A stretch of DNA of 64,000 bases, taken from NCBI GenBank assembly GCA_013151235.1, contig JAADIO010000002.1, forward strand, positions 41,369 to 105,368, read 5' to 3'. The translations under genes were made by a program, and so were the position numbers. Positions 30,759 to 38,789 of this stretch are shown here, in pieces; position 1 is the stretch's first letter; each line of letters opens with the position of its first letter. Origin of the DNA: Deltaproteobacteria bacterium (GTDB lineage Bacteria > CG2-30-53-67). The notes under the pieces are model-generated. The model searched no databases, was not told where the DNA came from, and worked only from the letters and a program-made list of their open reading frames with translations.

Positions 30759-31703
30759 ATGTCCAAACTGACACTCAAGGAACTTTCCAAACAGGAGGAA
30801 CTCTTAAGCGGAGGGCACAGACTCTGTGCCGGGTGCGGCGCTTCCATTATCGTCCGCCAGATCCTCTTGGCCGCCGAGGACCCCGTGGTCGTGACGAGCG
30901 CCACCGGGTGTCTCGAAGTGGCCACGACCATCTTCCCCTACACTGCCTGGAAGGTCCCCTTTTTCCATTCAGCCTTTGAAAATTCCGCCGCCACGGCGTC
31001 CGGTGTTGAGGCCATGTATCAATCCCTCAAAAAACAGGGAAAGATCAAAGAGAAAATCAAGTTTATCGCCTTCGGCGGTGACGGGGGGACCTACGACATC
31101 GGTTTCCAGTCTCTTTCGGGAGCACTGGAGCGGGGTCATGATTTTACCTATATTTGTTACGACAACGGGGCCTACATGAACACCGGGATTCAGCGGTCGA
31201 GTTCGACCCCGATCGGCGCTGCGACGACGACCAGCCCCGCCGGTAAGGTGGTGCCCGGCAAGATGCAGCACCGGAAGAACCTGACGAAGATCGTGGAGGC
31301 CCACAATATCCCCTACCTGGCCCAGGCAAGTCCCTCCAAACCGATGGATCTGATGAAGAAGGTTCGCAAGGCCCTGGCCACGGAAGGTCCCTGTTTTCTG
31401 AACATTGTTTCCCCCTGCAACCGGGGATGGCGTTCCGCCCTGGATGGAGCGATCCGGGAATCCCAGCTTGCCGTCGATACTTGTTTCTGGCCCCTGTATG
31501 AAGTCGAAGAGGGGAAGGTGAAGATTACCTTTAAACCGAAGGAGAAAAAACCGATCGAAGAGTGGCTGAAGGTCCAGGGGCGTTTCAAACATCTCTTCAA
31601 GCCGGAAAACGGATGGATCATCGAAAAAATGCAAAAAAGGATCGACCACGACTGGGAAAAACTTCTGGCCCGCCATGAGGCGGATCAGCCCGTGAAAGAG
31701 TAG
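30759..31703 (+). CDS. porB: Pyruvate:ferredoxin oxidoreductase, beta subunit
   Basis: Thiamine-diphosphate-binding subunit, 314 aa. It has the cysteines CAGCGAS near residue 25 for the proximal cluster, the TPP motif GGDGGTYDIGFQSLSGALERG followed by CYDNGAYMNTGIQRS, and a fourth cysteine in SPCNRGW. It closes the porGDAB operon. Confidence 0.94.
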   Translation: MSKLTLKELSKQEELLSGGHRLCAGCGASIIVRQILLAAEDPVVVTSATGCLEVATTIFPYTAWKVPFFHSAFENSAATASGVEAMYQSLKKQGKIKEKIKFIAFGGDGGTYDIGFQSLSGALERGHDFTYICYDNGAYMNTGIQRSSSTPIGAATTTSPAGKVVPGKMQHRKNLTKIVEAHNIPYLAQASPSKPMDLMKKVRKALATEGPCFLNIVSPCNRGWRSALDGAIRESQLAVDTCFWPLYEVEEGKVKITFKPKEKKPIEEWLKVQGRFKHLFKPENGWIIEKMQKRIDHDWEKLLARHEADQPVKE

Positions 31704-31729
31704 AGGAAAAGAGAGGGGAAATTAAATGA

Positions 31730-31758
31730 TTGTAATTTATCTAACTCCATGTTATATA
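31730..31758 (+). promoter_or_regulatory. Candidate sigma-70 promoter of mglBA
   Basis: TTGTAA (31730-31735), 17 bases, TATATA (31753-31758) in an AT-rich gap between porB and mglB. It is based on sequence match only. Confidence 0.4.
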
Positions 31759-31836
31759 TAATATATTAGCAATTTCGCCGATCCGCCCCAATCTTACGAG
31801 CCCTTCTTGAAAGAGGGTCCATTCAAGAGGTTCACC

Positions 31837-32337
31837 ATGGCTGCACAAAACACCAACCTGGTCCTTTACGAAGAGGATGTTGTCAGGATAGAAGAAGAGA
31901 TCGCCAGACTTCGTCAACAGACAAACTCCAACCTTATTTTTCTGGTGGACCGGGACGGCCAGTTGATCGCTTCCTGTGGGGACAAGGAAGACCTCGATAC
32001 CACGTCGCTTGCTTCTCTGACGGCGGGGAATATCGCCGCCACGGGAGGGATGGCAAAACTCATTGGGGAAAAAGAGTTTTCCATTCTCTTTCATGAGGGG
32101 GAGCGGGACAATATTCACATCTCTATTATCGCCAAACGGGTGATTCTCGTGATCATTTTCGACCAGCGTTCTTCCCTTGGCATTGTCCGTCTCCGGGTCA
32201 AAAAAAGCTCGGAGACCCTGGCCCGTATTTTTGAAGAGGTCCAGCAGAAGAAAGAGAAAGAGGGACAGGACGCGGACGGCCTCGGCTCACCGTTGGAAGA
32301 AATTACCGATGAAGATATAGACCGGCTTTTCGGGTAA
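31837..32337 (+). CDS. mglB: MglB, roadblock/LC7 GTPase-activating protein
   Basis: Roadblock-domain protein of 166 aa that acts as GAP and guanine-exchange partner for MglA in polarity control. The roadblock fold covers about residues 10-125 (LIFLVDRDGQLIASCG, SLTAGNIAATGGMAKLIGE, VILVIIFDQRSSLGIVRLRVK), followed by a charged C-terminal tail ending DEDIDRLFG. ATG 31837 follows GAGG; a TTG ten codons earlier is less likely. It lies 25 bases before mglA. Confidence 0.92.
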   Translation: MAAQNTNLVLYEEDVVRIEEEIARLRQQTNSNLIFLVDRDGQLIASCGDKEDLDTTSLASLTAGNIAATGGMAKLIGEKEFSILFHEGERDNIHISIIAKRVILVIIFDQRSSLGIVRLRVKKSSETLARIFEEVQQKKEKEGQDADGLGSPLEEITDEDIDRLFG

Positions 32338-32362
32338 GCAAACCAACGATTAGAGGGTAAGC

Positions 32363-32956
32363 ATGTCTTTCATCAACTATTCCTCCCGAGAGATCAACTG
32401 CAAGATTGTTTACTACGGTCCGGGCCTGGGCGGCAAGACCACGAACATCCAGTATATCTACGACAAGACCAATCCCGAGGCCAAGGGGAAGATGATTTCC
32501 CTTGCCACGGAAACGGAACGGACCCTCTTCTTCGATTTTCTCCCGCTGGCTCTTGGGACGATCCGGGGGTTCAAGACCCGCTTTCATCTCTATACCGTTC
32601 CGGGGCAGGTCTTCTACGATGCCAGCCGGAAGCTGATCTTGAAAGGGGTCGACGGCGTGGTTTTTGTGGCCGACTCGCAACTGGAGCGGATGGATGCCAA
32701 TATGGAAAGCGTTGAGAACCTGAAAGAAAACCTCATGGAGCAGGGGTATGACTTGGCCAAAATCCCCTATGTGGTTCAGTTCAATAAGCGGGACCTGGAC
32801 AATGTCGCCACCGTGGAGGAACTGCAGAAGGCCCTGAACCCGATGCAGGTTCCGTGGTTTGAGGCGGTTGCTCCCGGTGGAAGCGGAGTTTTTGAGACCC
32901 TCAAGGCTGTGGCGAAGCAGGTCCTCATGCAGTTGAAAAACGGCGGAGGGAACTGA
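32363..32956 (+). CDS. mglA: MglA, Ras-like polarity GTPase
   Basis: Small GTPase that defines the leading pole and controls motility polarity in Myxococcus. The 197-aa sequence is nearly collinear with the myxobacterial protein, starting [19 protein letters not shown]. The P-loop is G19-PGLGGKT, the G3 motif T78-VPGQ, and NKRD is at 141-144. As in MglA proteins, the usual DxxG aspartate is replaced (TVPG). A terminator follows. Confidence 0.95.
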   Translation: MSFINYSSREINCKIVYYGPGLGGKTTNIQYIYDKTNPEAKGKMISLATETERTLFFDFLPLALGTIRGFKTRFHLYTVPGQVFYDASRKLILKGVDGVVFVADSQLERMDANMESVENLKENLMEQGYDLAKIPYVVQFNKRDLDNVATVEELQKALNPMQVPWFEAVAPGGSGVFETLKAVAKQVLMQLKNGGGN

Positions 32957-32978
32957 AAAAAAATCCCAGGGCAAAACC

Positions 32979-33003
32979 GGCGTGCATTACGCCCGCTTTT
33001 TTT
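32979..33003 (+). terminator. Terminator after mglA
   Basis: GGCGT-GCATT-ACGCC stem (32979-32993) followed by CGC and a run of seven T. It separates mglA from the convergent regulator gene and may work in both directions, since A-rich sequence lies on the other side. Confidence 0.75.
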
Positions 33004-33021
33004 GAACGGTTAAGGTGCTTG

Positions 33022-34095
33022 TCATTTTCTCGATAACCTTGAAATATTCTGTCGGTGCAGTTTTTCCCGGAGTTTCTTCAGCCGGTCGATTCCCCCTTTG
33101 ATACGAAAGACCTCTTCCATCATTGCCTGGGTATTATCGGCCCCGGCAAAAGCCCAGTCCACCTCTTCCTCTTCATGGACCTGGAAATCCCCCCGGTTGT
33201 TTTCATTACGCAGGAGATGTTCGATGACCGGTCGTGCAGCGGTTACAAGGGTTTCCAGAAACCAGATCTCCTGCTCCGTGAAGGGGGTGTTGCTCCGGGC
33301 GGAACAGAGCAGGAGTGTCCCGACGCTTTCATCTTCGGCAAGCACCGGGACAAGAACCAGCGACCGATAAGGTGTCTCTTTGAGATACCGCCGAACGAAG
33401 ACCATGATCGGCTCCGTTCCAACATCGGGGATTACCAACATCTCCCGGCTGTTTAAGACCTCAATCATCTCCGGATACCTTTGCAGATCGATCTTAAGGT
33501 GCTGTAGCGCCGGGTTGTCACTGGAAGCTTCGACAATACCGGTCTTCCGGTCTTCATAAACGCGGACAAAAGAACATCGGTCGACCCCCATAATTTCAGC
33601 CACATTCAGTACCAGCGTAAAGAGCATGTCATGAACCGTTTCTTTCGCATAGAGGGAGTGGATCATCTCCTGGATCAGGTAGAGTCCTTCCCTTTCACTG
33701 CTCAACCGGGCGAACCGTTCCCACAACTCCAATTGCCGTTCCACCCGGGCCAGCAGATCGAGCCTTTCCACCGGTTTTGCGATCAAATCGTCCGCTCCCG
33801 ACTGCAAACCCTCCAGGGTACAGAGGTCTTTCTGCTCTGCAGCCATCAGGATCAACGGGATCTCCTGCATGGACGGAATCATTCGTAACTGCCGACAGAG
33901 GTGGAGACCATCCATTCGCGGCAGCTCGGTGGCGGCCAGCACCAGGTCCGGCTGGAAGCGAATCAACTTCTGCAGACCTTCTACCCCGTCAGAGGCTTCT
34001 TCCAGAGAATAGGGATAGGCGGACATGATCTCCCGGATGCGGCTCCGTGCACGGGTATCGGAGTCAATGACGAGAATGCGGGTATAATCGATCAT
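33022..34095 (-). CDS. Degenerate receiver-GAF signalling protein
   Basis: 357-aa cytoplasmic protein with an N-terminal receiver-like domain (residues 5-120), a GAF domain (about 150-320) and a C-terminal helix. The receiver fold is clear (RILVIDSD, PDLVLAATELPRMDGLHLCRQLR, GADDLIAKPVE) but the phospho-acceptor aspartate is alanine 55, the conserved threonine is alanine 85, and one acidic-pair residue is serine 12; lysine 107 is kept. Phosphorylation at the normal site is therefore unlikely. ATG 34095 follows GGAG by eight bases. It is convergent with mglA and may belong to polarity signalling, which is inference from position only. Confidence 0.85.
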   Translation of the reverse strand: MIDYTRILVIDSDTRARSRIREIMSAYPYSLEEASDGVEGLQKLIRFQPDLVLAATELPRMDGLHLCRQLRMIPSMQEIPLILMAAEQKDLCTLEGLQSGADDLIAKPVERLDLLARVERQLELWERFARLSSEREGLYLIQEMIHSLYAKETVHDMLFTLVLNVAEIMGVDRCSFVRVYEDRKTGIVEASSDNPALQHLKIDLQRYPEMIEVLNSREMLVIPDVGTEPIMVFVRRYLKETPYRSLVLVPVLAEDESVGTLLLCSARSNTPFTEQEIWFLETLVTAARPVIEHLLRNENNRGDFQVHEEEEVDWAFAGADNTQAMMEEVFRIKGGIDRLKKLREKLHRQNISRLSRK

Positions 34096-34586
34096 AGCGG
34101 TCTCTCCATTGCTATTCGGATCGAAACACGGGAGTGAATCGAATTCACCGGAAACCTGATGATACGAAAGAGATCTTTCGGATGGATGAGAAATGAATGG
34201 AATGAAATTATCGGAGGTGTTTGCATCACTTATTTTCGGCAATCGACCAACCATTTAAGGTTGTCGACTTTGCGCCCCGTCCTTTCGGAAACCGGTTAGC
34301 CATTTTCGTTATAATGATATTTTAAGTATAGCTTATTTGATGCGGCTGGACAATTAAATTAATGCCGGGTTTCTGTCGCCTTCGGAGGTCCCACAAAGCA
34401 GAAAGATCGGCATTTTATAAATAATTTTATAAACGAAATCAATGAGATAGATGAATCACGCCGGAAATCGCAGGTTTGTCATTATTCTGGGGAGGAATCT
34501 TGCAAATTCAATGGTTTTTTTTGAGTTGTAGCGGATCGTTTTCTGAGATATGAATGGAGAAAAAGTTCAGTCGAAGAGGTGAAGAG
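34096..34586. other. Intergenic region with a long imperfect hairpin
   Basis: About 490 bases, AT-rich, between two divergent genes. At 34361-34414 AATGCCG pairs with CGGCATT, enclosing TTTCTG/CAGAAA and CCT-TCGG-AGG, followed by an AT-rich tail. No open frame with family features is seen. A TATAAT at about 34316-34321 is the only obvious promoter-like element. Confidence 0.5.
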
Positions 34587-35459
34587 ATGGATTTCAGAAC
34601 CCGGGAAGGACGGATGGAAGCTCTCGTACTCAGGAACAGTCGTCCAGCCTGGATTATGCTGTTGGTCCTCCTTCTGTTATTCTGTATGGCGATCAAATCC
34701 GCCGGGGCAATCCCTCTGCCGAATGAGGCCTGGGGAAAACTGTTGGCCGGGTTTGTGCATGAAGGTCGTGTCGACTACGATGGGATCGAAGCTCACCCTG
34801 CACTTCTTCAGCAGAGCCTGAAGGAGTTTTCCCGAATTACCCGCCGGGTATATGATAAATGGTCCAGGGAACAACAGCTCGCCCACTGGATCAACGCCTA
34901 CAATCTTTTCACCGTCAAGGCGGTTGTTGATCATTATCCGCCGAAGGGATGGAACTTCCTTTACCCAAGGATCAGTATTCGTCAGATCAGCCGGGTCTGG
35001 GACCGGAAGGAATACCGCACAGCGGGAGAACGGCTCTCCCTGAACCGGATTGAGCATCAAATCCTTCGTCCTCTCTTCCGGGAACCGAGAGTCCACTTTG
35101 CCTTGGTCTGTGCCTCCCTGGGGTGTCCCCCCCTCCCTGCTCAACCCTATACCGGGGAGAACCTGGAGGTCATGCTCAACCGGCAGGTGAGGATCTATCT
35201 TGACGATACCGACCATGGACTTCACTGGGACCCTGCCACGCGGACACTCTCCCTGTCACAAATTTTCTCCTGGTTCGGGGAAGACTTCCGGGGTTACACG
35301 GAAAGACACCGCCTCTTCAGAGCTCTGCCGGCAAAACAGAGAAATGCTCTGAATTTCGTGTGGGAATACCTTCCGGAGCGGATCAGGAAATCGTTGACAG
35401 CGGAACCGTTCCGGATACATTATATGAAATATGACTGGTCCCTGAATGGCCGTCCATAA
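34587..35459 (+). CDS. DUF547 domain secreted/membrane protein
   Basis: 290-aa protein with an N-terminal signal or anchor segment (WIMLLVLLLLFCMAIKSAGA) and a DUF547 domain. Conserved features include LAHWINAYNLFTVKAVVDHYP, the HFALVCASLGCPPL segment and a C-terminal YLP. The biochemical role of the domain is not established to my knowledge. ATG 34587 follows GAGGTGAAGAG; an ATG at 34554 is also in frame. It is upstream of the debranching enzyme but need not be related. Confidence 0.8.
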   Translation: MDFRTREGRMEALVLRNSRPAWIMLLVLLLLFCMAIKSAGAIPLPNEAWGKLLAGFVHEGRVDYDGIEAHPALLQQSLKEFSRITRRVYDKWSREQQLAHWINAYNLFTVKAVVDHYPPKGWNFLYPRISIRQISRVWDRKEYRTAGERLSLNRIEHQILRPLFREPRVHFALVCASLGCPPLPAQPYTGENLEVMLNRQVRIYLDDTDHGLHWDPATRTLSLSQIFSWFGEDFRGYTERHRLFRALPAKQRNALNFVWEYLPERIRKSLTAEPFRIHYMKYDWSLNGRP

Positions 35460-35518
35460 TGACTCTTTCTTAATTTGCCCGATTACGGAAACCACCATCG
35501 TCGAAAAGGGACGATCCC

Positions 35519-37534
35519 TTGACGGAACCATTGATCCAATCACAAATCCATTTCGGCCGGGAGGTTCTGAGCGATTTTTCCCGGTCAACCGCACTGGAAT
35601 GGATTGAAACGAACGGGCTGGGCGGTTATGCTTCCTCCACGGTGGTCGGTGCAAACACCCGCCGTTATCACGGCCTTCTCGTTGCCGGCGGCGAGGGGTT
35701 CTCCCGTTACGTCCTCCTCTCCAAACTGGAAGACTTTCTCATTACCCGCGGCATTCGATACAACCTGAGCAGCAATCAATACCGGGAGACGATCCATCCC
35801 GGCGGACATCTGCTGCTCGACGGTTTCGACCGTTATCCCTTTCCGACCTTTCATTACGATCTGGAGGGAGTACGGATCAAAAAGGAAATTTTCCTCCCCT
35901 ACGGCCAGGAGACCGTGGTTATTCTCTACACGATGCTGAGTCCGGGGAGAGCGGGGAGGCTCCATGTCCGTCCGCTCATTGCCTTCCGCGATGCTCATGC
36001 CCTGACCCGCGAAAACCCGGTTCTGGACAATACCGTCATCATGGGAACCGGCAAGGTTTCGATTCATCCCTATCCGGGAATGCCGACACTGACCTTTTAC
36101 CATCACCGGGGGACCTTTGCCGGTCCATCCTACTGGTACCGGGATTTTCATTACCCCCGGGAACGGGAGCGCGGCCTGGAAGATGTGGAGGATCTTTTCA
36201 GCCCGGGTGAGTTCGTTCTGCCTCTTACCAACAACCATCCGATTGCCCTTGTCATTACCGCCGGGGAGAGTGACCCGCAGTCCGCACACCTCCTGCGGGA
36301 AAAGGAACTCCAACGGAGACGGGACCTTCTCCTTTCCCTGCCCGTGCGAGACGAGGTCACCGAGTTACTGACGCTGGCCGCTGACCAGTTTTTCGTTCGG
36401 AGCCGATCTCATCGAAGTACCGTGATTGCCGGTTATCCCTGGTTTGCCGACGGGGGCCGGGAGACGCTGATCAGTTTGCAGGGACTGGCCCTCTGTACCG
36501 GACGTCACCGGGATGCCCGGGCGATTCTCCGGGTCACGGCCCGGAGAATACAGGACGGACTGGTTCCCAACCGGACTTTGGAGGGGACCGGAGAAGCGGA
36601 CTACCGGGCAGCGGACGCTTCGCTCCATTTTCTGATTGCCGTCGACCGGTATCTTTGTGCAACACGGGACGGGGACTTGTTGAAGGAACTTTTTCCGGTT
36701 ATGGAAAAGATCGTAGCAGCCTACCGTCAGGGAACTCGTTACGGGATTGCCATGGATGCCGGCGACAAGCTACTCCATGCCGGAGTGCCGGGTCTTCCCG
36801 TAACCTGGATGGACGCGAAACTGGAAGATTGGGTCGTTACCCCCCGTCAGGGGAAGGCGGTCGAGATCAATGCCCTCTGGCATCATGCACTGCAACGTAT
36901 GGCGGCCTGGTCGGACGGTCTTGGAATTTCAAGAGACTATGGTTGGCTCGCGGAAGAGGTTCGCCGTAATTTTGCCCGACGTTTCTGGTATGCCGAGGGG
37001 GGCTATCTCTATGACGTGATTGATACCGACAACGGACCCGATGCGTCCTTTCGGCCGAACCAGATTACGGCCCTGGCATTGGCTCCTCCTCTGATCGGGC
37101 AGGAGCGGGGGAGGGGCATCCTGAAGGCGGTACGCCGACGGCTGCTTACCCCGTTCGGACTGCGCAGTCTTGATCCCGAGGATTCCGCTTACCGGAAGCA
37201 TTACGAAGGGAGCCCCTGGGAACGGGACAGCGCCTACCACCAGGGAACGGTCTGGCCCTGGTGGATGGGTCCCTTAACTGATGCCTTTCTCCGGTATTGT
37301 CCGGAGGAGCTGAATTCTTCCTGGCTCAACCCGTTGATCGGGCAACTTTCGGTTTACGGAGTCGGAACGATCGGTGAAGTCTTCGACGGTGATCCCCCCT
37401 ACCATCCGGGGGGCTGCATCGCCCAGGCCTGGAGCGTGGCGGAACTTCTGCGGAGCTATCTCTCTCTTCAAGATGTCTTCGGGGGGAAGGGGATGAAAAA
37501 AAGTTCTGTTGCGTCCCCCTCGGTTTTGAGTTAG
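35519..37534 (+). CDS. Glycogen debranching enzyme (amylo-alpha-1,6-glucosidase)
   Basis: 671-aa protein with an N-terminal GDE domain (ALEWIETNGLGGYASSTVVGANTRRYHGLL) and a C-terminal (alpha/alpha)6 amylo-1,6-glucosidase domain (PWFADGGRETLI, TWMDAK, PNQITALALAPPL, GTVWPWWMGPL). These are hallmark segments of the prokaryotic debranching family. It probably works with the alpha-glucan phosphorylase encoded at 54-57 kb. The start is a TTG at 35519 with AGGG eight bases upstream. Confidence 0.92.
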   Translation: MTEPLIQSQIHFGREVLSDFSRSTALEWIETNGLGGYASSTVVGANTRRYHGLLVAGGEGFSRYVLLSKLEDFLITRGIRYNLSSNQYRETIHPGGHLLLDGFDRYPFPTFHYDLEGVRIKKEIFLPYGQETVVILYTMLSPGRAGRLHVRPLIAFRDAHALTRENPVLDNTVIMGTGKVSIHPYPGMPTLTFYHHRGTFAGPSYWYRDFHYPRERERGLEDVEDLFSPGEFVLPLTNNHPIALVITAGESDPQSAHLLREKELQRRRDLLLSLPVRDEVTELLTLAADQFFVRSRSHRSTVIAGYPWFADGGRETLISLQGLALCTGRHRDARAILRVTARRIQDGLVPNRTLEGTGEADYRAADASLHFLIAVDRYLCATRDGDLLKELFPVMEKIVAAYRQGTRYGIAMDAGDKLLHAGVPGLPVTWMDAKLEDWVVTPRQGKAVEINALWHHALQRMAAWSDGLGISRDYGWLAEEVRRNFARRFWYAEGGYLYDVIDTDNGPDASFRPNQITALALAPPLIGQERGRGILKAVRRRLLTPFGLRSLDPEDSAYRKHYEGSPWERDSAYHQGTVWPWWMGPLTDAFLRYCPEELNSSWLNPLIGQLSVYGVGTIGEVFDGDPPYHPGGCIAQAWSVAELLRSYLSLQDVFGGKGMKKSSVASPSVLS

Positions 37535-37608
37535 ACTGATCAATATAACCGTGTCATTCGATACGCTGGTCCCACCGTCAAGATCACCATATTTCAGGAG
37601 GTGTCCCC

Positions 37609-38118
37609 ATGTTTGAGCGTAAAGAAATCTTCCGGAAATCCGAATCGGGAAGCATCCCCATCCCCCGCACCCCTTCCTCCGATACGGGTTTATCCGCCAA
37701 GTCGGTCTTCATCGGCCAGTCAATCTTTATCAAGGGAGAACTGACCGGAAATGAAGACATGGCGATTGAAGGAAAAGTGGAAGGACATATTCGGCTCCAG
37801 GACCATAATGTCACGATCGGATCGAACGGAACCATTGAAGCGGAGATCTTTGCCAAGAACATCACCATTATGGGAACGGTACAGGGAGATGTCCATGCGG
37901 AAAGTCTTGTGGAAATCAAGAAGACAGGAATGCTGACGGGTGACATTGTCGCTCCCCGCGTCATTATCGAAGACGGAGCCCGCTTCCGGGGCAGCATCGA
38001 CATGGAAACACGGGCCTCCTCTGCGGGGTCGGGTTCTCCGAAGCAGGAGAGCAAGGGAAAAGAGAATACAGCCGCGCTTGCCATCGAAAACCTGAAAACA
38101 AAGGCGGAAGCCTCCTGA
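37609..38118 (+). CDS. Second bactofilin
   Basis: 169-aa cytoskeletal polymer protein. A disordered proline/serine-rich N-terminus (about residues 1-35) precedes the beta-helix (FIGQSIFIKGELTGNEDMAIEGKVEG...) and a charged C-terminal tail. It is longer at both ends than the bactofilin beside parB. AGGAGG lies eight bases before the ATG. The gene is followed by a methyltransferase-like gene. Confidence 0.9.
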   Translation: MFERKEIFRKSESGSIPIPRTPSSDTGLSAKSVFIGQSIFIKGELTGNEDMAIEGKVEGHIRLQDHNVTIGSNGTIEAEIFAKNITIMGTVQGDVHAESLVEIKKTGMLTGDIVAPRVIIEDGARFRGSIDMETRASSAGSGSPKQESKGKENTAALAIENLKTKAEAS

Positions 38119-38176
38119 CCGGGGTCTCCGGTAGATCCCGGCACGCTGATGTGCCATTACATGTCCGTCCCCTGGA

Positions 38177-38785
38177 ATGAGCTGGTTTCCTGTATCAAAA
38201 GTCCGGCATTGCACAACTTCAACGGCACCGAAAGGTCCCCTTCAGACCCCGTTGCGTACAGTGGAACGGTTCTGTACAATCCTGCATGAAGGCACACGTC
38301 CCGCGCTCCTTGACCTGGGCGCCCCGTGCAGTTCCAATATCAACTTCTTCGGGAAAAAAGGATTCAAGATCTTTGTGGAAGATTTTCTGCAGAACTACTG
38401 TGAAGCGGGACGGCGGCTCTCCGCTTTGCCGCAACTCTTAAATTACTCCACGGCGGCTTTCGAGGGGGTTTTCTGCTGGGACATCTTTGATTTTCTGCAC
38501 CCCGACGATTCTCCCCGAATGGCTGAACGCCTGCATGCTCTTCTGAAACCTTCGGGGGGACTCCTGGCCCTCTTTTACAGCCGTGATGATCGGATTCCAC
38601 GAACGATCTTCCGTCACAAACTCACAGACAGCGGGCAGGTCCTGCACGAAGCCGTTTCGGGAATGGGGGCTCAAGGGCATCGGTATGCAAACCGGGAGAT
38701 CATGCGGATTTTCTCCGCGTTTGATATCGACAAATCCTTTCACCACAAGAGCGGGTACAGGGAATATCTTTTTCGCAAACGATAG
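38177..38785 (+). CDS. Class I methyltransferase-like protein
   Basis: 202-aa protein with a weak Rossmann-type SAM fold: LLDLGAPCSSNINFFGKKGFKIFVEDF resembles motif I and the post-I acidic region, and GVFCWDIFDFLHPDDSPRMAERLHALLKPSGGLLALF resembles motifs II-III. The glycine-rich loop is imperfect (LGAPCSSN), so activity is uncertain. It lies 58 bases after the bactofilin, and its stop is four bases from that of the convergent DUF4388 gene. Confidence 0.65.
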   Translation: MSWFPVSKVRHCTTSTAPKGPLQTPLRTVERFCTILHEGTRPALLDLGAPCSSNINFFGKKGFKIFVEDFLQNYCEAGRRLSALPQLLNYSTAAFEGVFCWDIFDFLHPDDSPRMAERLHALLKPSGGLLALFYSRDDRIPRTIFRHKLTDSGQVLHEAVSGMGAQGHRYANREIMRIFSAFDIDKSFHHKSGYREYLFRKR

Positions 38786-38789
38786 AGGG

